A model generated the notes under the pieces. It was not told the DNA's origin, ran no database searches, and worked only from the letters and a program-made list of their open reading frames with translations. A DNA stretch of 64,000 nucleotides from Aquibacillus koreensis (GTDB taxonomy: Bacteria; Bacillota; Bacilli; Bacillales; Amphibacillaceae): NCBI RefSeq assembly GCF_025154055.1, contig NZ_JAOALK010000056.1, positions 1 through 64,000 on the forward strand. Direction: 5' to 3'. The position numbers and the translations under genes were made by a program. Below, one piece after another: positions 55,719 through 64,000 of this stretch; the first letter of the stretch is position 1, and each line of letters starts with the position of its first letter.

Positions 55719-57008
55719 TTATCTAGATACTTTTTTTAGATGTTCAAAAAAACTAGGGTAAGAAATGGATATACAGGCAGGATTAACTAGTGTAACTGCT
55801 TGTTCTGTTATTAAAGAAGCGATCGCAATCATCATTCCAATACGGTGGTCACCATAAGAGTCAACTTTACCTCCTGATAATGTACGATTACCATGTATGA
55901 TCATTCCATCTTTTGTAGCTTCTATATCCGCACCTAGGGCTTGTAACGTGTTTACCACAGAAGCAATTCTGTCTGATTCTTTATATCGAAGTTCTTCGGC
56001 GTCTCGTATAATTGTTTTTCCATTTGCTTGTGTGGCTAACAAAGCGATAATTGGAATCTCATCTATGATTCTAGGAATAATCTCTCCATCAATGATAATA
56101 CCCTTTGGAGTAGAGGATCTTACTGTAATAGAGCCTACTGGTTCACCTCCAATAGTTCGCTCTTCCACAACAGTAATATCAACGTCCATTTGTTTTAAAA
56201 CATCAATAATCCCCGTACGAGTTGGATTTAAACCAACATCTTTAATCGTCAATTCACTACCAGACACAATGGTACTCGCAACTAAGAAAAATGCAGCTGA
56301 AGATATATCTCCCGGCACATGAATCTCTGTTCCTTGTAATTGTTGTTTACCAGTTATACTAATCTTTCCGTTATTCGTGTCTATTTTCCCACCAAAAGCT
56401 TGTAGCATATTCTCGGTATGGTCTCTTGTTGTTGTTTTTTCTGTTACTGTTGTTTCACCTTCTGCTAACAAGCCTGCTAATAATACTCCCGATTTCACTT
56501 GGGCACTCTTTACAGGCGTTTCGAATGCTATGCTGGATAAATTCCCACCACGCATTGCTAGAGGTAAATACTTTCCATTTTCTCGACCGTCAATCATAGC
56601 ACCCATTTGTCGCAAAGGAATTACTACTCTGTCCATCGGTCTATTTGTCAGGGATTCGTCACCAAATAAAGTGAAATGATGCGGTAAACCAGCTAGAACA
56701 CCTAATAGTAGACGAGCAGTTGTACCAGAATTGCCTAAGTTAATTGGTTCAATAGGCTCCTGTAAATTTTCCACACCATTCCCCTCAATAACCACTGTTT
56801 GGCCATGCTTCTCAATCGATACACCCATCGCTTGAAAAGCAGCAATGGTACGCATACAATCTTCACCATCTAAAAAATTGGTAACAACTGTCTTCCCTTG
56901 GGCGAGCGAGCCAAAAATAATAGAACGGTGTGAAATTGATTTATCTCCAGGTACCTGTAACTCCCCTTTAATAACTGTTTGTTTAGATTCTAATAGCTTT
57001 TCACTCAT
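55719..57008 (-). CDS. aroA: 3-phosphoshikimate 1-carboxyvinyltransferase (EPSP synthase)
   Basis: This enzyme joins shikimate-3-phosphate and PEP, the sixth shikimate step; the B. subtilis name is aroE. It has 429 residues with GDKSISHRSIIFGSLAQG (substrate Lys and Ser), LGNSGTTARLLLGVLAG (the glyphosate-site region, with NSGTTARLL rather than the plant-type NAGTAMRPL), DEIPIIALLATQANG, and LRYKESDRI. It ends the aroC-tyrA run, 18 bases after tyrA. Confidence 0.97.
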   Translation of the reverse strand: MSEKLLESKQTVIKGELQVPGDKSISHRSIIFGSLAQGKTVVTNFLDGEDCMRTIAAFQAMGVSIEKHGQTVVIEGNGVENLQEPIEPINLGNSGTTARLLLGVLAGLPHHFTLFGDESLTNRPMDRVVIPLRQMGAMIDGRENGKYLPLAMRGGNLSSIAFETPVKSAQVKSGVLLAGLLAEGETTVTEKTTTRDHTENMLQAFGGKIDTNNGKISITGKQQLQGTEIHVPGDISSAAFFLVASTIVSGSELTIKDVGLNPTRTGIIDVLKQMDVDITVVEERTIGGEPVGSITVRSSTPKGIIIDGEIIPRIIDEIPIIALLATQANGKTIIRDAEELRYKESDRIASVVNTLQALGADIEATKDGMIIHGNRTLSGGKVDSYGDHRIGMMIAIASLITEQAVTLVNPACISISYPSFFEHLKKVSR

Positions 57009-57026
57009 CGTAACTAGTTACCCCCT

Positions 57027-58127
57027 TTACTCCTCAATCATCGTTTCATATCCTTGTTTTGTTAAGATTTCATAACCTGCTGCTTGATCCCTCTTGCTTT
57101 GAAAGCTTAAACGTAAAACACCAGTTATACCTTCTCTTATCTCTAATATTTCAATGTTATTAATACTAATTTCTTTATTTGCAAGTAACTCTATCACTTT
57201 AAGCAAAGCACCAGGTTGGTCAGCAATATCCACATAGAGATCATAGAATGCAGGAATTGCCCCCTTCTTCTTCGTATCTAGACCATCGCGATATTCCTTC
57301 GCCTGTTCTAAATAATGATACATCGAAACCTTATCATTTGTTTCTAATAAATTTTTTAACGCTTGCATTTCTTCGATCCAATCCTCTAATAACTTCTGCA
57401 TCTTTTTACTATTTTGAAAAAAGATGTCCTGCCACATAGCAGGATTACTGGATGCAATTCGGGTGATATCTCTAAACCCACCAGCTGCAAGCTTTGGTAT
57501 GTATGCGTGTGTTTGCTGCCATGTTTTTGCTTGGTGCACAAGAGAAGAAGCGATTAAATGCGGAAAATGCGAAATCACAGATGTCATCTCGTCATGTTCT
57601 TTTGGATTTAATTGCAAAAATTTACATTTCGTTCCAGATAATAACATCTTGAGTGCTTCCATCTTATCAGTTGAACAACTTGCAAGCGGTGATAATACAT
57701 AAATAGCATTTTCGAATAAGTGTCCTTTTGCAGCATGGATACCTTTTTTGTGTGAACCTGCCATTGGATGGCCGCCTATAAAAGTTACATACTCTGAATC
57801 AATCAATCTAGCAGCCTCCATAATGGAGGATTTTACCGATGAAACATCTGTAATAATGATGGGCTTTTCAAAGGTAATATCTTTGATTCTCTCTACCAAT
57901 TCAACCGCCTTAGAAACAGGAGCAGCTAAGATACAAAAATCAGCTTGAACAATTGCTGATTCAAAATCATTACTTGCTTCATCAATAATGCCATTCATTA
58001 AACTAAATTCTAATGTTTTTTTACTAACATCATAGCCAATCACATGATGATTAGTATTTTGTTGGATATTAATAGCTAGCGAGCCCCCAATTAACCCGAG
58101 ACCCGCTATTAGAACAGTTTGTTTCAC
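57027..58127 (-). CDS. tyrA: Prephenate dehydrogenase with ACT domain
   Basis: This enzyme oxidatively decarboxylates prephenate to 4-hydroxyphenylpyruvate for tyrosine. The NAD site is AGLGLIGGSLAINI; FIGGHPMAGSHKKGI and ISHFPHLIASSLV hold substrate-binding and catalytic residues. The last 75 or so residues form an ACT domain (FYDLYVDIADQPGALLKVIELLANKEISINNIEILE), which suggests tyrosine feedback. Its ATG overlaps the hisC stop by four bases. No chorismate mutase domain is fused; that activity comes from aroH. Confidence 0.96.
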   Translation of the reverse strand: MKQTVLIAGLGLIGGSLAINIQQNTNHHVIGYDVSKKTLEFSLMNGIIDEASNDFESAIVQADFCILAAPVSKAVELVERIKDITFEKPIIITDVSSVKSSIMEAARLIDSEYVTFIGGHPMAGSHKKGIHAAKGHLFENAIYVLSPLASCSTDKMEALKMLLSGTKCKFLQLNPKEHDEMTSVISHFPHLIASSLVHQAKTWQQTHAYIPKLAAGGFRDITRIASSNPAMWQDIFFQNSKKMQKLLEDWIEEMQALKNLLETNDKVSMYHYLEQAKEYRDGLDTKKKGAIPAFYDLYVDIADQPGALLKVIELLANKEISINNIEILEIREGITGVLRLSFQSKRDQAAGYEILTKQGYETMIEE

Positions 58128-59230
58128 AGTTTATTCTCCTCTTTCAATGGAGCTAAATATGCATGCATTAATTGTTGTAATTCTTCCATATCCTCCGATT
58201 TTCCAATGGTGATTCTAACGCCATTCGGATGACCTAACGCTTCTCCTGAGCGGACAATGAAGCCATTACTTAGTAAGTGTTCGAACATTTCATCACCACT
58301 TACAGGCAATTTCACAAATACAAAGTTCGTTTCTGAATCATAATACTCTAACCCTAATGCATCACAATGTTTTAAAAAGGCTTGCTTGTTCGTTGTATTC
58401 TTACTGATCGTCTCTTTCAAGAAACGTTCATCTTTTAATGCAATAAGAGCAGAGCCTTGCGCGATTGTAGTTGTATTAAATGGTCCTCTTGTAATATTTA
58501 ATAATGTAATAATTTCTTTACTTGCAACACCATAACCAATTCGCAGGCCTGCTAAGCCATATGCTTTAGAAAATGTTCGTAGTACCACTAAATTGGCGTA
58601 GTCCTTCAAAGATGCTATTGTATCTGGCGCTTCATCTGTTGTTATATACTCGTAGTAAGCTTCATCTACAACGACCATTACGTGTGAAGGACATGCTTGT
58701 AGAACGTGTTCGAGACTTTTACGATCAATGAGACAACCCGTTGGATTATTTGGAGAACAAAGCCATAAAACACGTGTATCTTCATCGACTTCCTCAAGCA
58801 TTCCCTCAAGGTCATGATAACCATTTACTAAAGGAACCTCTCTTATTTCTGCTCCTTGAATCAATGCATTATGCTTATATTGTGGAAATGTAGGGGTAGC
58901 CATAATCGTATTTGTACCCGGCTCTAAATATGTTCGGCATATGATATCGACAACTTCATCAGAACCACATCCGAATACAATTTGATCGCCATCCACTTCT
59001 AACTTATTGGCTAGGACTTCTCTTAATTCTGTACTATAGCCATCGGGATAAATTTCTAAGTGGTTAATAAGCTTAGGAATTGCCGCTTCTACTTGATCTG
59101 AATAACCAAATGGATTTTCATTGGAAGCCAACTTCACAATCTTATTCAAACCGTATTCCTTTTTCACTTCTTCAATTTGTTTGCCAGGTTTATATGGTGA
59201 CATATTTTTAAAAATATCTTTACCCTTCAT
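58124..59230 (-). CDS. hisC: Histidinol-phosphate / aromatic aminotransferase
   Basis: This is a PLP-dependent class I/II aminotransferase of 368 residues. The PLP lysine is in LRTFSKAYGLAGLRIGYGVAS; VFGCGSDEVVDIICRTY and LCSPNNPTGCLI are standard. In B. subtilis the HisC encoded here serves both histidine synthesis and the last step to tyrosine and phenylalanine, which explains its place between chorismate mutase and prephenate dehydrogenase. Unlike B. subtilis, the trp genes are missing before it. It lies 34 bases after aroH. Confidence 0.96.
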   Translation of the reverse strand: MKGKDIFKNMSPYKPGKQIEEVKKEYGLNKIVKLASNENPFGYSDQVEAAIPKLINHLEIYPDGYSTELREVLANKLEVDGDQIVFGCGSDEVVDIICRTYLEPGTNTIMATPTFPQYKHNALIQGAEIREVPLVNGYHDLEGMLEEVDEDTRVLWLCSPNNPTGCLIDRKSLEHVLQACPSHVMVVVDEAYYEYITTDEAPDTIASLKDYANLVVLRTFSKAYGLAGLRIGYGVASKEIITLLNITRGPFNTTTIAQGSALIALKDERFLKETISKNTTNKQAFLKHCDALGLEYYDSETNFVFVKLPVSGDEMFEHLLSNGFIVRSGEALGHPNGVRITIGKSEDMEELQQLMHAYLAPLKEENKL

Positions 59231-59264
59231 AATCGATTCACTCCATTTCTACTTCAAGTCAACT

Positions 59265-59630
59265 CTATTGATCCGTTAAATCTGGACGTAGTTGCGTTGC
59301 CTTATGATGATATACATGTTGAATATTAACTTGACTAATCGACGTATTAACAGTCATCATAATACGAATACATAATGCAAGACTTCCAGGCACCTCAATT
59401 TCTTTCATACACATCACAGGTACATACTTCCATCCCTCAATTAAACGTAATGCCTTTGCAGGAAAAGTTGCATTAAGATCTGAAGTTACGGAAATCATTA
59501 CAGAAGCAATATCTTCTGCTTGAATATCGTTAGCATTTGCCATTTCTTCAATTAATATTTTTGTGTTAGCTACTATTTCATCAGCTTCATTTGACTCGAC
59601 TGTTGTCGCTCCACGAACTCCTCTAATCAA
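59265..59630 (-). CDS. aroH: Chorismate mutase AroH type
   Basis: This is a monofunctional trimeric chorismate mutase of 121 residues that rearranges chorismate to prephenate. The active-site arginines lie in [11 protein letters not shown] (Arg7 equivalent), SLALCIRIMMTVNTS (Arg90 equivalent) and the central E of the helix; VPVMCMKEIEVPGSL is typical. The start is TTG (59630), preceded by GGGGAAATC within the aroB end, and overlaps the aroB stop. It is the usual B. subtilis-type enzyme rather than the AroQ type. Confidence 0.97.
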   Translation of the reverse strand: MIRGVRGATTVESNEADEIVANTKILIEEMANANDIQAEDIASVMISVTSDLNATFPAKALRLIEGWKYVPVMCMKEIEVPGSLALCIRIMMTVNTSISQVNIQHVYHHKATQLRPDLTDQ

Positions 59631-60715
59631 GATTTCCCCAACTCCCTTAAAAAATCATCTAGATATTTCGATAATAGTTCGTCATCAAGTGTTTCAATGG
59701 TCGGTTGACCCACACCCTTTAACAGAACCATTTGTACCGTTAAATCCCTGGACTTTTTATCTTTCTTCATACGACCAAGTAATGTCTCTACTGAAAGTGA
59801 TGGTAACTGAAACGGGTACTTATTTCGATCCAACCACTCGTATAACTCCTTGTAAGGTAAAGGGCTATTGTATATATTCTCACTTACCTGCAAGGCAAAA
59901 AGCATTCCTATGGCTACTGCCTCACCATGTGTTATTTGTCCATAACCAAGTTCTGATTCTAATGCATGGCCTAATGTATGTCCTAAATTTAAATACTTTC
60001 TTTGATTACTTTCTTTCTCATCCAGTTCAACAATCTTTGCCTTTACGGCTATTCCTTTTAGGATATGTTCAGTCAAATCTTCATCCTTGATTTTTGTAGT
60101 AATGTCAAACGATCTAACTTGATCGAAAAAAAGTTGGTCACTGATCAATCCGTGTTTAATCACCTCTGCATACCCTGAGCGGATTTCTTTATCGGATAAA
60201 GAATGCAATGTTTCGACATCATAAATGACTGCTTGCGGTGGATAGAAGTTTCCAATTAAATTTTTTCCTTCTGGGTGATTAATAGCCACTTTACCACCGA
60301 CACTACTATCATGTGCGAGTATCGTTGTAGGCATTTGAATAAAATCGATTCCTCGCATGTACGTGGCAGCAACAAATCCTGCTAAATCTCCAACCATACC
60401 ACCACCAAGAGCTATAATTAATGAATGGCGATCAAGACCGTTTTTTATTGCAGCAGTCATTAAGTCATAATAATTGGATATGTCTTTAGACGACTCCCCA
60501 GCTGCTACCACTGCATAACTAATCTTTATATCTTCAGAAAAAGAGTTGACGACGTCCTGTAAATATAATGACTCCACAGAACTATCAGTAATGATCATAA
60601 TATTGTTATATTCTTTTCCGATCAAAGCTTGCGTTTTAAAACGTAATTTAGTACCAACAAATATGGGATATTTGTTGGTACTAGACTTAATTGTTAATTG
60701 TTCCATTAAAAGCAC
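59627..60715 (-). CDS. aroB: 3-dehydroquinate synthase
   Basis: This is the second shikimate enzyme, NAD- and metal-dependent, 362 residues. Visible elements are [21 protein letters not shown], the phosphate and NAD site [35 protein letters not shown] (metal glutamate), and [12 protein letters not shown] with H in the second metal block followed by [11 protein letters not shown]. Its ATG lies within the aroC end (10-base overlap). A weak aspect is that no separate leader exists. Confidence 0.97.
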   Translation of the reverse strand: MLLMEQLTIKSSTNKYPIFVGTKLRFKTQALIGKEYNNIMIITDSSVESLYLQDVVNSFSEDIKISYAVVAAGESSKDISNYYDLMTAAIKNGLDRHSLIIALGGGMVGDLAGFVAATYMRGIDFIQMPTTILAHDSSVGGKVAINHPEGKNLIGNFYPPQAVIYDVETLHSLSDKEIRSGYAEVIKHGLISDQLFFDQVRSFDITTKIKDEDLTEHILKGIAVKAKIVELDEKESNQRKYLNLGHTLGHALESELGYGQITHGEAVAIGMLFALQVSENIYNSPLPYKELYEWLDRNKYPFQLPSLSVETLLGRMKKDKKSRDLTVQMVLLKGVGQPTIETLDDELLSKYLDDFLRELGKS

Positions 60716-61872
60716 CTAATTTCCTCACGGTACTGATCTATCGCTTTTTTTAGTTTCGGGAATTGATCATGTGGGAACTGTTCAAGTAATGCTTTTGCTA
60801 CTTCAAAAGCTACAACATGCTCCATAACCACCGCAGCGGCCGGAACCGCGCAAGAATCTGAGCGCTCAATACTAGCATTAAATGGCTCTTTCGATTCAAT
60901 ATCTACACTTTGTAATGGTTTATAAAGCGTTGGGATCGGCTTCATTACACCTTTAACTACGATAGGCATACCCGTTGTCATTCCACCTTCAAAACCACCC
61001 AGGCGATTCGTTTTTCGGTAATAACCTTTTTCCTCTTCCCAAGCAATCTCATCATGAACCTCACTACCATTTTTACGTGCTGCTTCAAAACCAATTCCAA
61101 ATTCAACACCTTTGAAAGCATTGATACTGCTAACCGCACCAGCGATTCTTCCGTCTAATTTTCTATCATAGTGTACATAAGAACCAACACCAGCTGGCAT
61201 TCCTTCGATATACACTTCACAAACGCCACCAATAGAGTCTCCATCTTTCTTCGCTTTGTCAATGGCATCCATCATTTTTTGTCCTGCTTCAGCATCTAGG
61301 CAACGTACAGGAGATTCTTCTGATATTTTCACACGATCATCCATGCTCATCTCTGGATATTCTTTAGCTTGTATACCTGCAATCTCTCTTACGAACCCAA
61401 CAATATTTATATCAAGGTGAGCAAGTAATGTTTTAGCAACAGCTCCTGCAGCAACACGTGCAGCTGTTTCACGAGCAGATGAACGCTCTAGTATATTTCG
61501 TATATCACGGTGTCCATACTTCATTGCACCATTTAAATCAGCATGACCAGGGCGAGGACGCGATACCACTCTTCTAATCTTTTGGTCATCATCAATTGGA
61601 TCTTCTCCCATAACATCTTCCCAGTGTTTAAAATCATCATTATATACAACCATTGCTATCGGTGATCCAAGTGTATAACCATGTCTCACACCGCCAACAA
61701 TGTCTACTAAGTCTTTTTCAATCTGCATACGTTTTCCACGACCGTGGCCTTTTTGTCTTCTTAATAAGGATTCATTAATATTCTCTTTTGTAAGAGGCAT
61801 TAAAGAAGGTAAGCCTTCTATAATTGTTGTTAGTTGTTTACCATGTGATTCTCCTGCAGTTAAATAGCGCAT
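60706..61872 (-). CDS. aroC: Chorismate synthase
   Basis: This flavin-dependent enzyme forms chorismate from EPSP; the B. subtilis name is aroF. Its 388 residues begin [21 protein letters not shown], with [37 protein letters not shown] and [27 protein letters not shown] as FMN and substrate sites. It is the first gene of the aromatic run. A GGGGGG ribosome site precedes it. The 60 bases before it are AT-rich with TATGATATAGTAG but no good -35. Confidence 0.97.
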   Translation of the reverse strand: MRYLTAGESHGKQLTTIIEGLPSLMPLTKENINESLLRRQKGHGRGKRMQIEKDLVDIVGGVRHGYTLGSPIAMVVYNDDFKHWEDVMGEDPIDDDQKIRRVVSRPRPGHADLNGAMKYGHRDIRNILERSSARETAARVAAGAVAKTLLAHLDINIVGFVREIAGIQAKEYPEMSMDDRVKISEESPVRCLDAEAGQKMMDAIDKAKKDGDSIGGVCEVYIEGMPAGVGSYVHYDRKLDGRIAGAVSSINAFKGVEFGIGFEAARKNGSEVHDEIAWEEEKGYYRKTNRLGGFEGGMTTGMPIVVKGVMKPIPTLYKPLQSVDIESKEPFNASIERSDSCAVPAAAVVMEHVVAFEVAKALLEQFPHDQFPKLKKAIDQYREEIRCF

Positions 61873-62097
61873 GTGTTTCCCCCCGAATTATACTAATTTT
61901 TGTACTACTATATCATACCTTTCTCTAATTGTGTGCATGAAAGGTGATAAAAAATCTCACAAAGTTGTATTTTTTTGAAAAATTCTAAAAATAATCCACA
62001 TAAGCAGACTACATCTTCTTCTATTGTAATGTATTGTCATTAATTTTCATAATATGCCGAACTCCATTCTAAAGAATGGAGTAGTGAATATGTTTCG

Positions 62098-62406
62098 TAT
62101 AGTGCGGCATAGTAAAGAAATATTTTAGGAATGCAATTTGCGGCTGTGGTGGCCGTAATTTACCTTCGGGCTATTTATTCATCTGAGCGGCTTTGAGAGA
62201 CCTTATAAACCTGTTATGGGCCATTTCTTAATCTGAGCGGCTATACAGTACGCTATTTTAATTAAACACCTACGAATTCAATGAAATCAGAACGAATAAG
62301 GGATCAGGTAGCCGTTAAAATCAGAAATCCTAAAATTTTAGGCAAATAACGGATCTCTTAGCCGCCAAAATCAGTAGCGACTGTGATAGTTATGACGCAG
62401 TTTATA
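62098..62406. repeat. Type 2 structured intergenic repeat, shorter copy 3
   Basis: Cores seen are GCGGCTTTGAGAGACC (62187), GCGGCTATACAGTACG (62237), AATAAGGGATCAGGTAGCC (62295) and AAATAACGGATCTCTTAGCC (62344). The middle blocks present in the two longer copies are missing. Ends are TATAGTGCGGCATAGTAA (62098) and ATAGTTATGACGCAGTTTA (62386). Confidence 0.8.
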
Positions 62407-62415
62407 TTTACTACG

Positions 62416-62450
62416 AAAAAAAGGAAGAATCTAATCAAAGATTCTTCCTC
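62416..62450 (-). terminator. cheR terminator
   Basis: On the minus strand GAGGAAGAATCT / AGATTCTTCCTT is followed by a T-run (62416-62422). Confidence 0.88.
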
Positions 62451-62454
62451 ACAG

Positions 62455-63324
<870 letters not shown>

Positions 63325-63368
63325 CTAAATTTACCAATCTTTTATGTATAGCTGACATATTCAAATAT

Positions 63369-63391
63369 AAAAACCTCGTCAATTGACGAGG
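63369..63391 (-). terminator. ndk terminator
   Basis: The palindrome CCTCGTCAATTGACGAGG (63374-63391) is followed by TTTTTA on the minus strand. Confidence 0.85.
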
Positions 63392-63399
63392 TAAAGACA

Positions 63400-63846
63400 T
63401 TAATACACCCACTTATTACTATCTTTTAAATACTCCTGTAATTCATCTTCATTAAAGAATAACGAAATTTCTCGTTCTGCACTATCTAAAGAATCCGAAC
63501 CATGGATCACATTCTTGCTAACGATCAGGCCATAATCTCCTCGTATCGTACCAGGAAGGGCCTCTTGAGGATTTGTTTTCCCCATCATTTGTCTTGCAGT
63601 TGCAATAACGTTTTCACCTTCCCATACCATTGCGAAAACCGGTCCAGAAGTAATGAAACCAACTAAATCTGAAAAAAAAGGTTTTTCTTTATGTTCACCA
63701 TAATGATTAGATGCTAACTCTTCAGATATTGTCATTAGCTTTGCTGCGACTAGCTTAAACCCTTTTTGCTCGAATCTCGCAACTATTTTTCCAATTAATC
63801 CTCTCTGTACAGCATCAGGCTTTACCATTAAAAACGTCTTTTCCAT
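63400..63846 (-). CDS. ndk: Nucleoside diphosphate kinase
   Basis: This enzyme transfers the gamma phosphate of ATP to nucleoside diphosphates. It is 148 residues starting [19 protein letters not shown], with the phospho-histidine in [20 protein letters not shown]. The ATG at 63846 follows AGAGGTG by six bases; two in-frame ATG codons just upstream are less suited. It precedes cheR on the same strand but has its own terminator. The remaining 154 bases of the window, beyond 63846, show no further gene. Confidence 0.97.
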   Translation of the reverse strand: MEKTFLMVKPDAVQRGLIGKIVARFEQKGFKLVAAKLMTISEELASNHYGEHKEKPFFSDLVGFITSGPVFAMVWEGENVIATARQMMGKTNPQEALPGTIRGDYGLIVSKNVIHGSDSLDSAEREISLFFNEDELQEYLKDSNKWVY

Positions 63847-64000
63847 TTCCATCACCTCTAGATTATGTATTGATTATATAGAAAATCCAACAACGCTTAT
63901 TGCAACAATTGCTGAATATCTCTCATTACGTACCAACCAACTCATAAAAGATTGTTTGTGATAATCTAAGATGACTGTAGCCTTAAGTCTTTCGCTTTCC

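Larger units (their letters stand above)
61873..62454. promoter_or_regulatory. Intergenic region between aroC and cheR
   Basis: About 220 bases upstream of aroC hold its promoter region, including TATAGT and TATAAT-like hexamers. No leader-peptide gene or T-box was recognised. The remainder is the type 2 repeat copy 3 and the cheR terminator. Confidence 0.5.

Noticed and set aside
61873-62097. T-box or TRAP-type leader before the aromatic operon
   Set aside because: No T-box motif (TGGNACCGCG-like) and no series of GAG/TAG triplets is present.

Overview
The window is low-GC chromosomal DNA from an endospore-forming Bacillaceae (Bacillota). The evidence is the gene order, which closely follows the Bacillus subtilis ndk-cheR-aro ... 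qcr ... dapB ... panBCD-dinG ... ponA-recU ... cotD-gpsB-rnpB ... thyA-dfrA segment, the spore genes cotD and sspM, a type B RNase P RNA, and TTG/GTG starts behind strong Shine-Dalgarno sites. The b(o/a)3 oxidase, the type of intergenic repeats and the class C intron suggest Oceanobacillus or a close halotolerant relative; that genus call is inference.

Layout, left to right. (1) 1-2056: a complete or almost complete class C group II intron with its maturase, inserted directly behind the terminator of dfrA. (2) 2.1-4.3 kb: dfrA, thyA and a secreted lethal-factor-like (Pro-Pro endopeptidase type) metalloprotease, all on the minus strand. (3) 4.5-9.8 kb: an NlpC/P60 cell-wall hydrolase, ypgQ, yunF, cspD with a promoter-terminator leader, a preQ1-riboswitch-controlled ypdP transporter, and an RNase H-like ypeP. 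(4) 9.9-17 kb, an accessory block: alkylpyrone synthesis (bpsAB), DedA, a CAAX protease, an SDR dehydrogenase and a b(o/a)3 terminal oxidase operon with the tiny subunit IIa. (5) 17-26 kb: guaC, carboxypeptidase ypwA, ypsC, rnpB, gpsB, ypsA, cotD, cdd, yppE, sspM, yppC. (6) 26-31 kb: recU-ponA facing ypoC-nth-dnaD. (7) 31.8-39 kb: asnS-aspB-ypmB-ypmA, a degenerate metallo-beta-lactamase-fold protein and dinG. (8) 39-46 kb: a nine-gene run ypjD-dapB-mgsA-bshA-cca-birA-panB-panC-panD, without the bshB1 gene found there in B. subtilis. (9) 46.9-55.7 kb: ypjC, yugP, ypjB, ypjA, the menaquinol:cytochrome c reductase qcrABC, ypiF, ypiB, ypiA and one unrecognised gene. (10) 55.7-63.9 kb: the aromatic supraoperon aroC-aroB-aroH-hisC-tyrA-aroA, without the trp genes that B. 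subtilis has between aroH and hisC, preceded by cheR and ndk.

Most of the window is housekeeping. The genes join into folate/dTMP synthesis, shikimate to tyrosine, lysine/DAP, pantothenate, bacillithiol, a bc-type complex and oxidase branch, and cell-wall growth and division (ponA, gpsB, recU). The least explained material is intergenic: five large structured repeats of two interior types (7.3-7.75, 22.4-22.9, 31.3-31.76, 46.3-46.77 and 62.1-62.4 kb) that appear to share a short quasi-palindromic end motif around ACTGCG, and the leader of cspD, which looks like a transcription attenuator or a small RNA gene.
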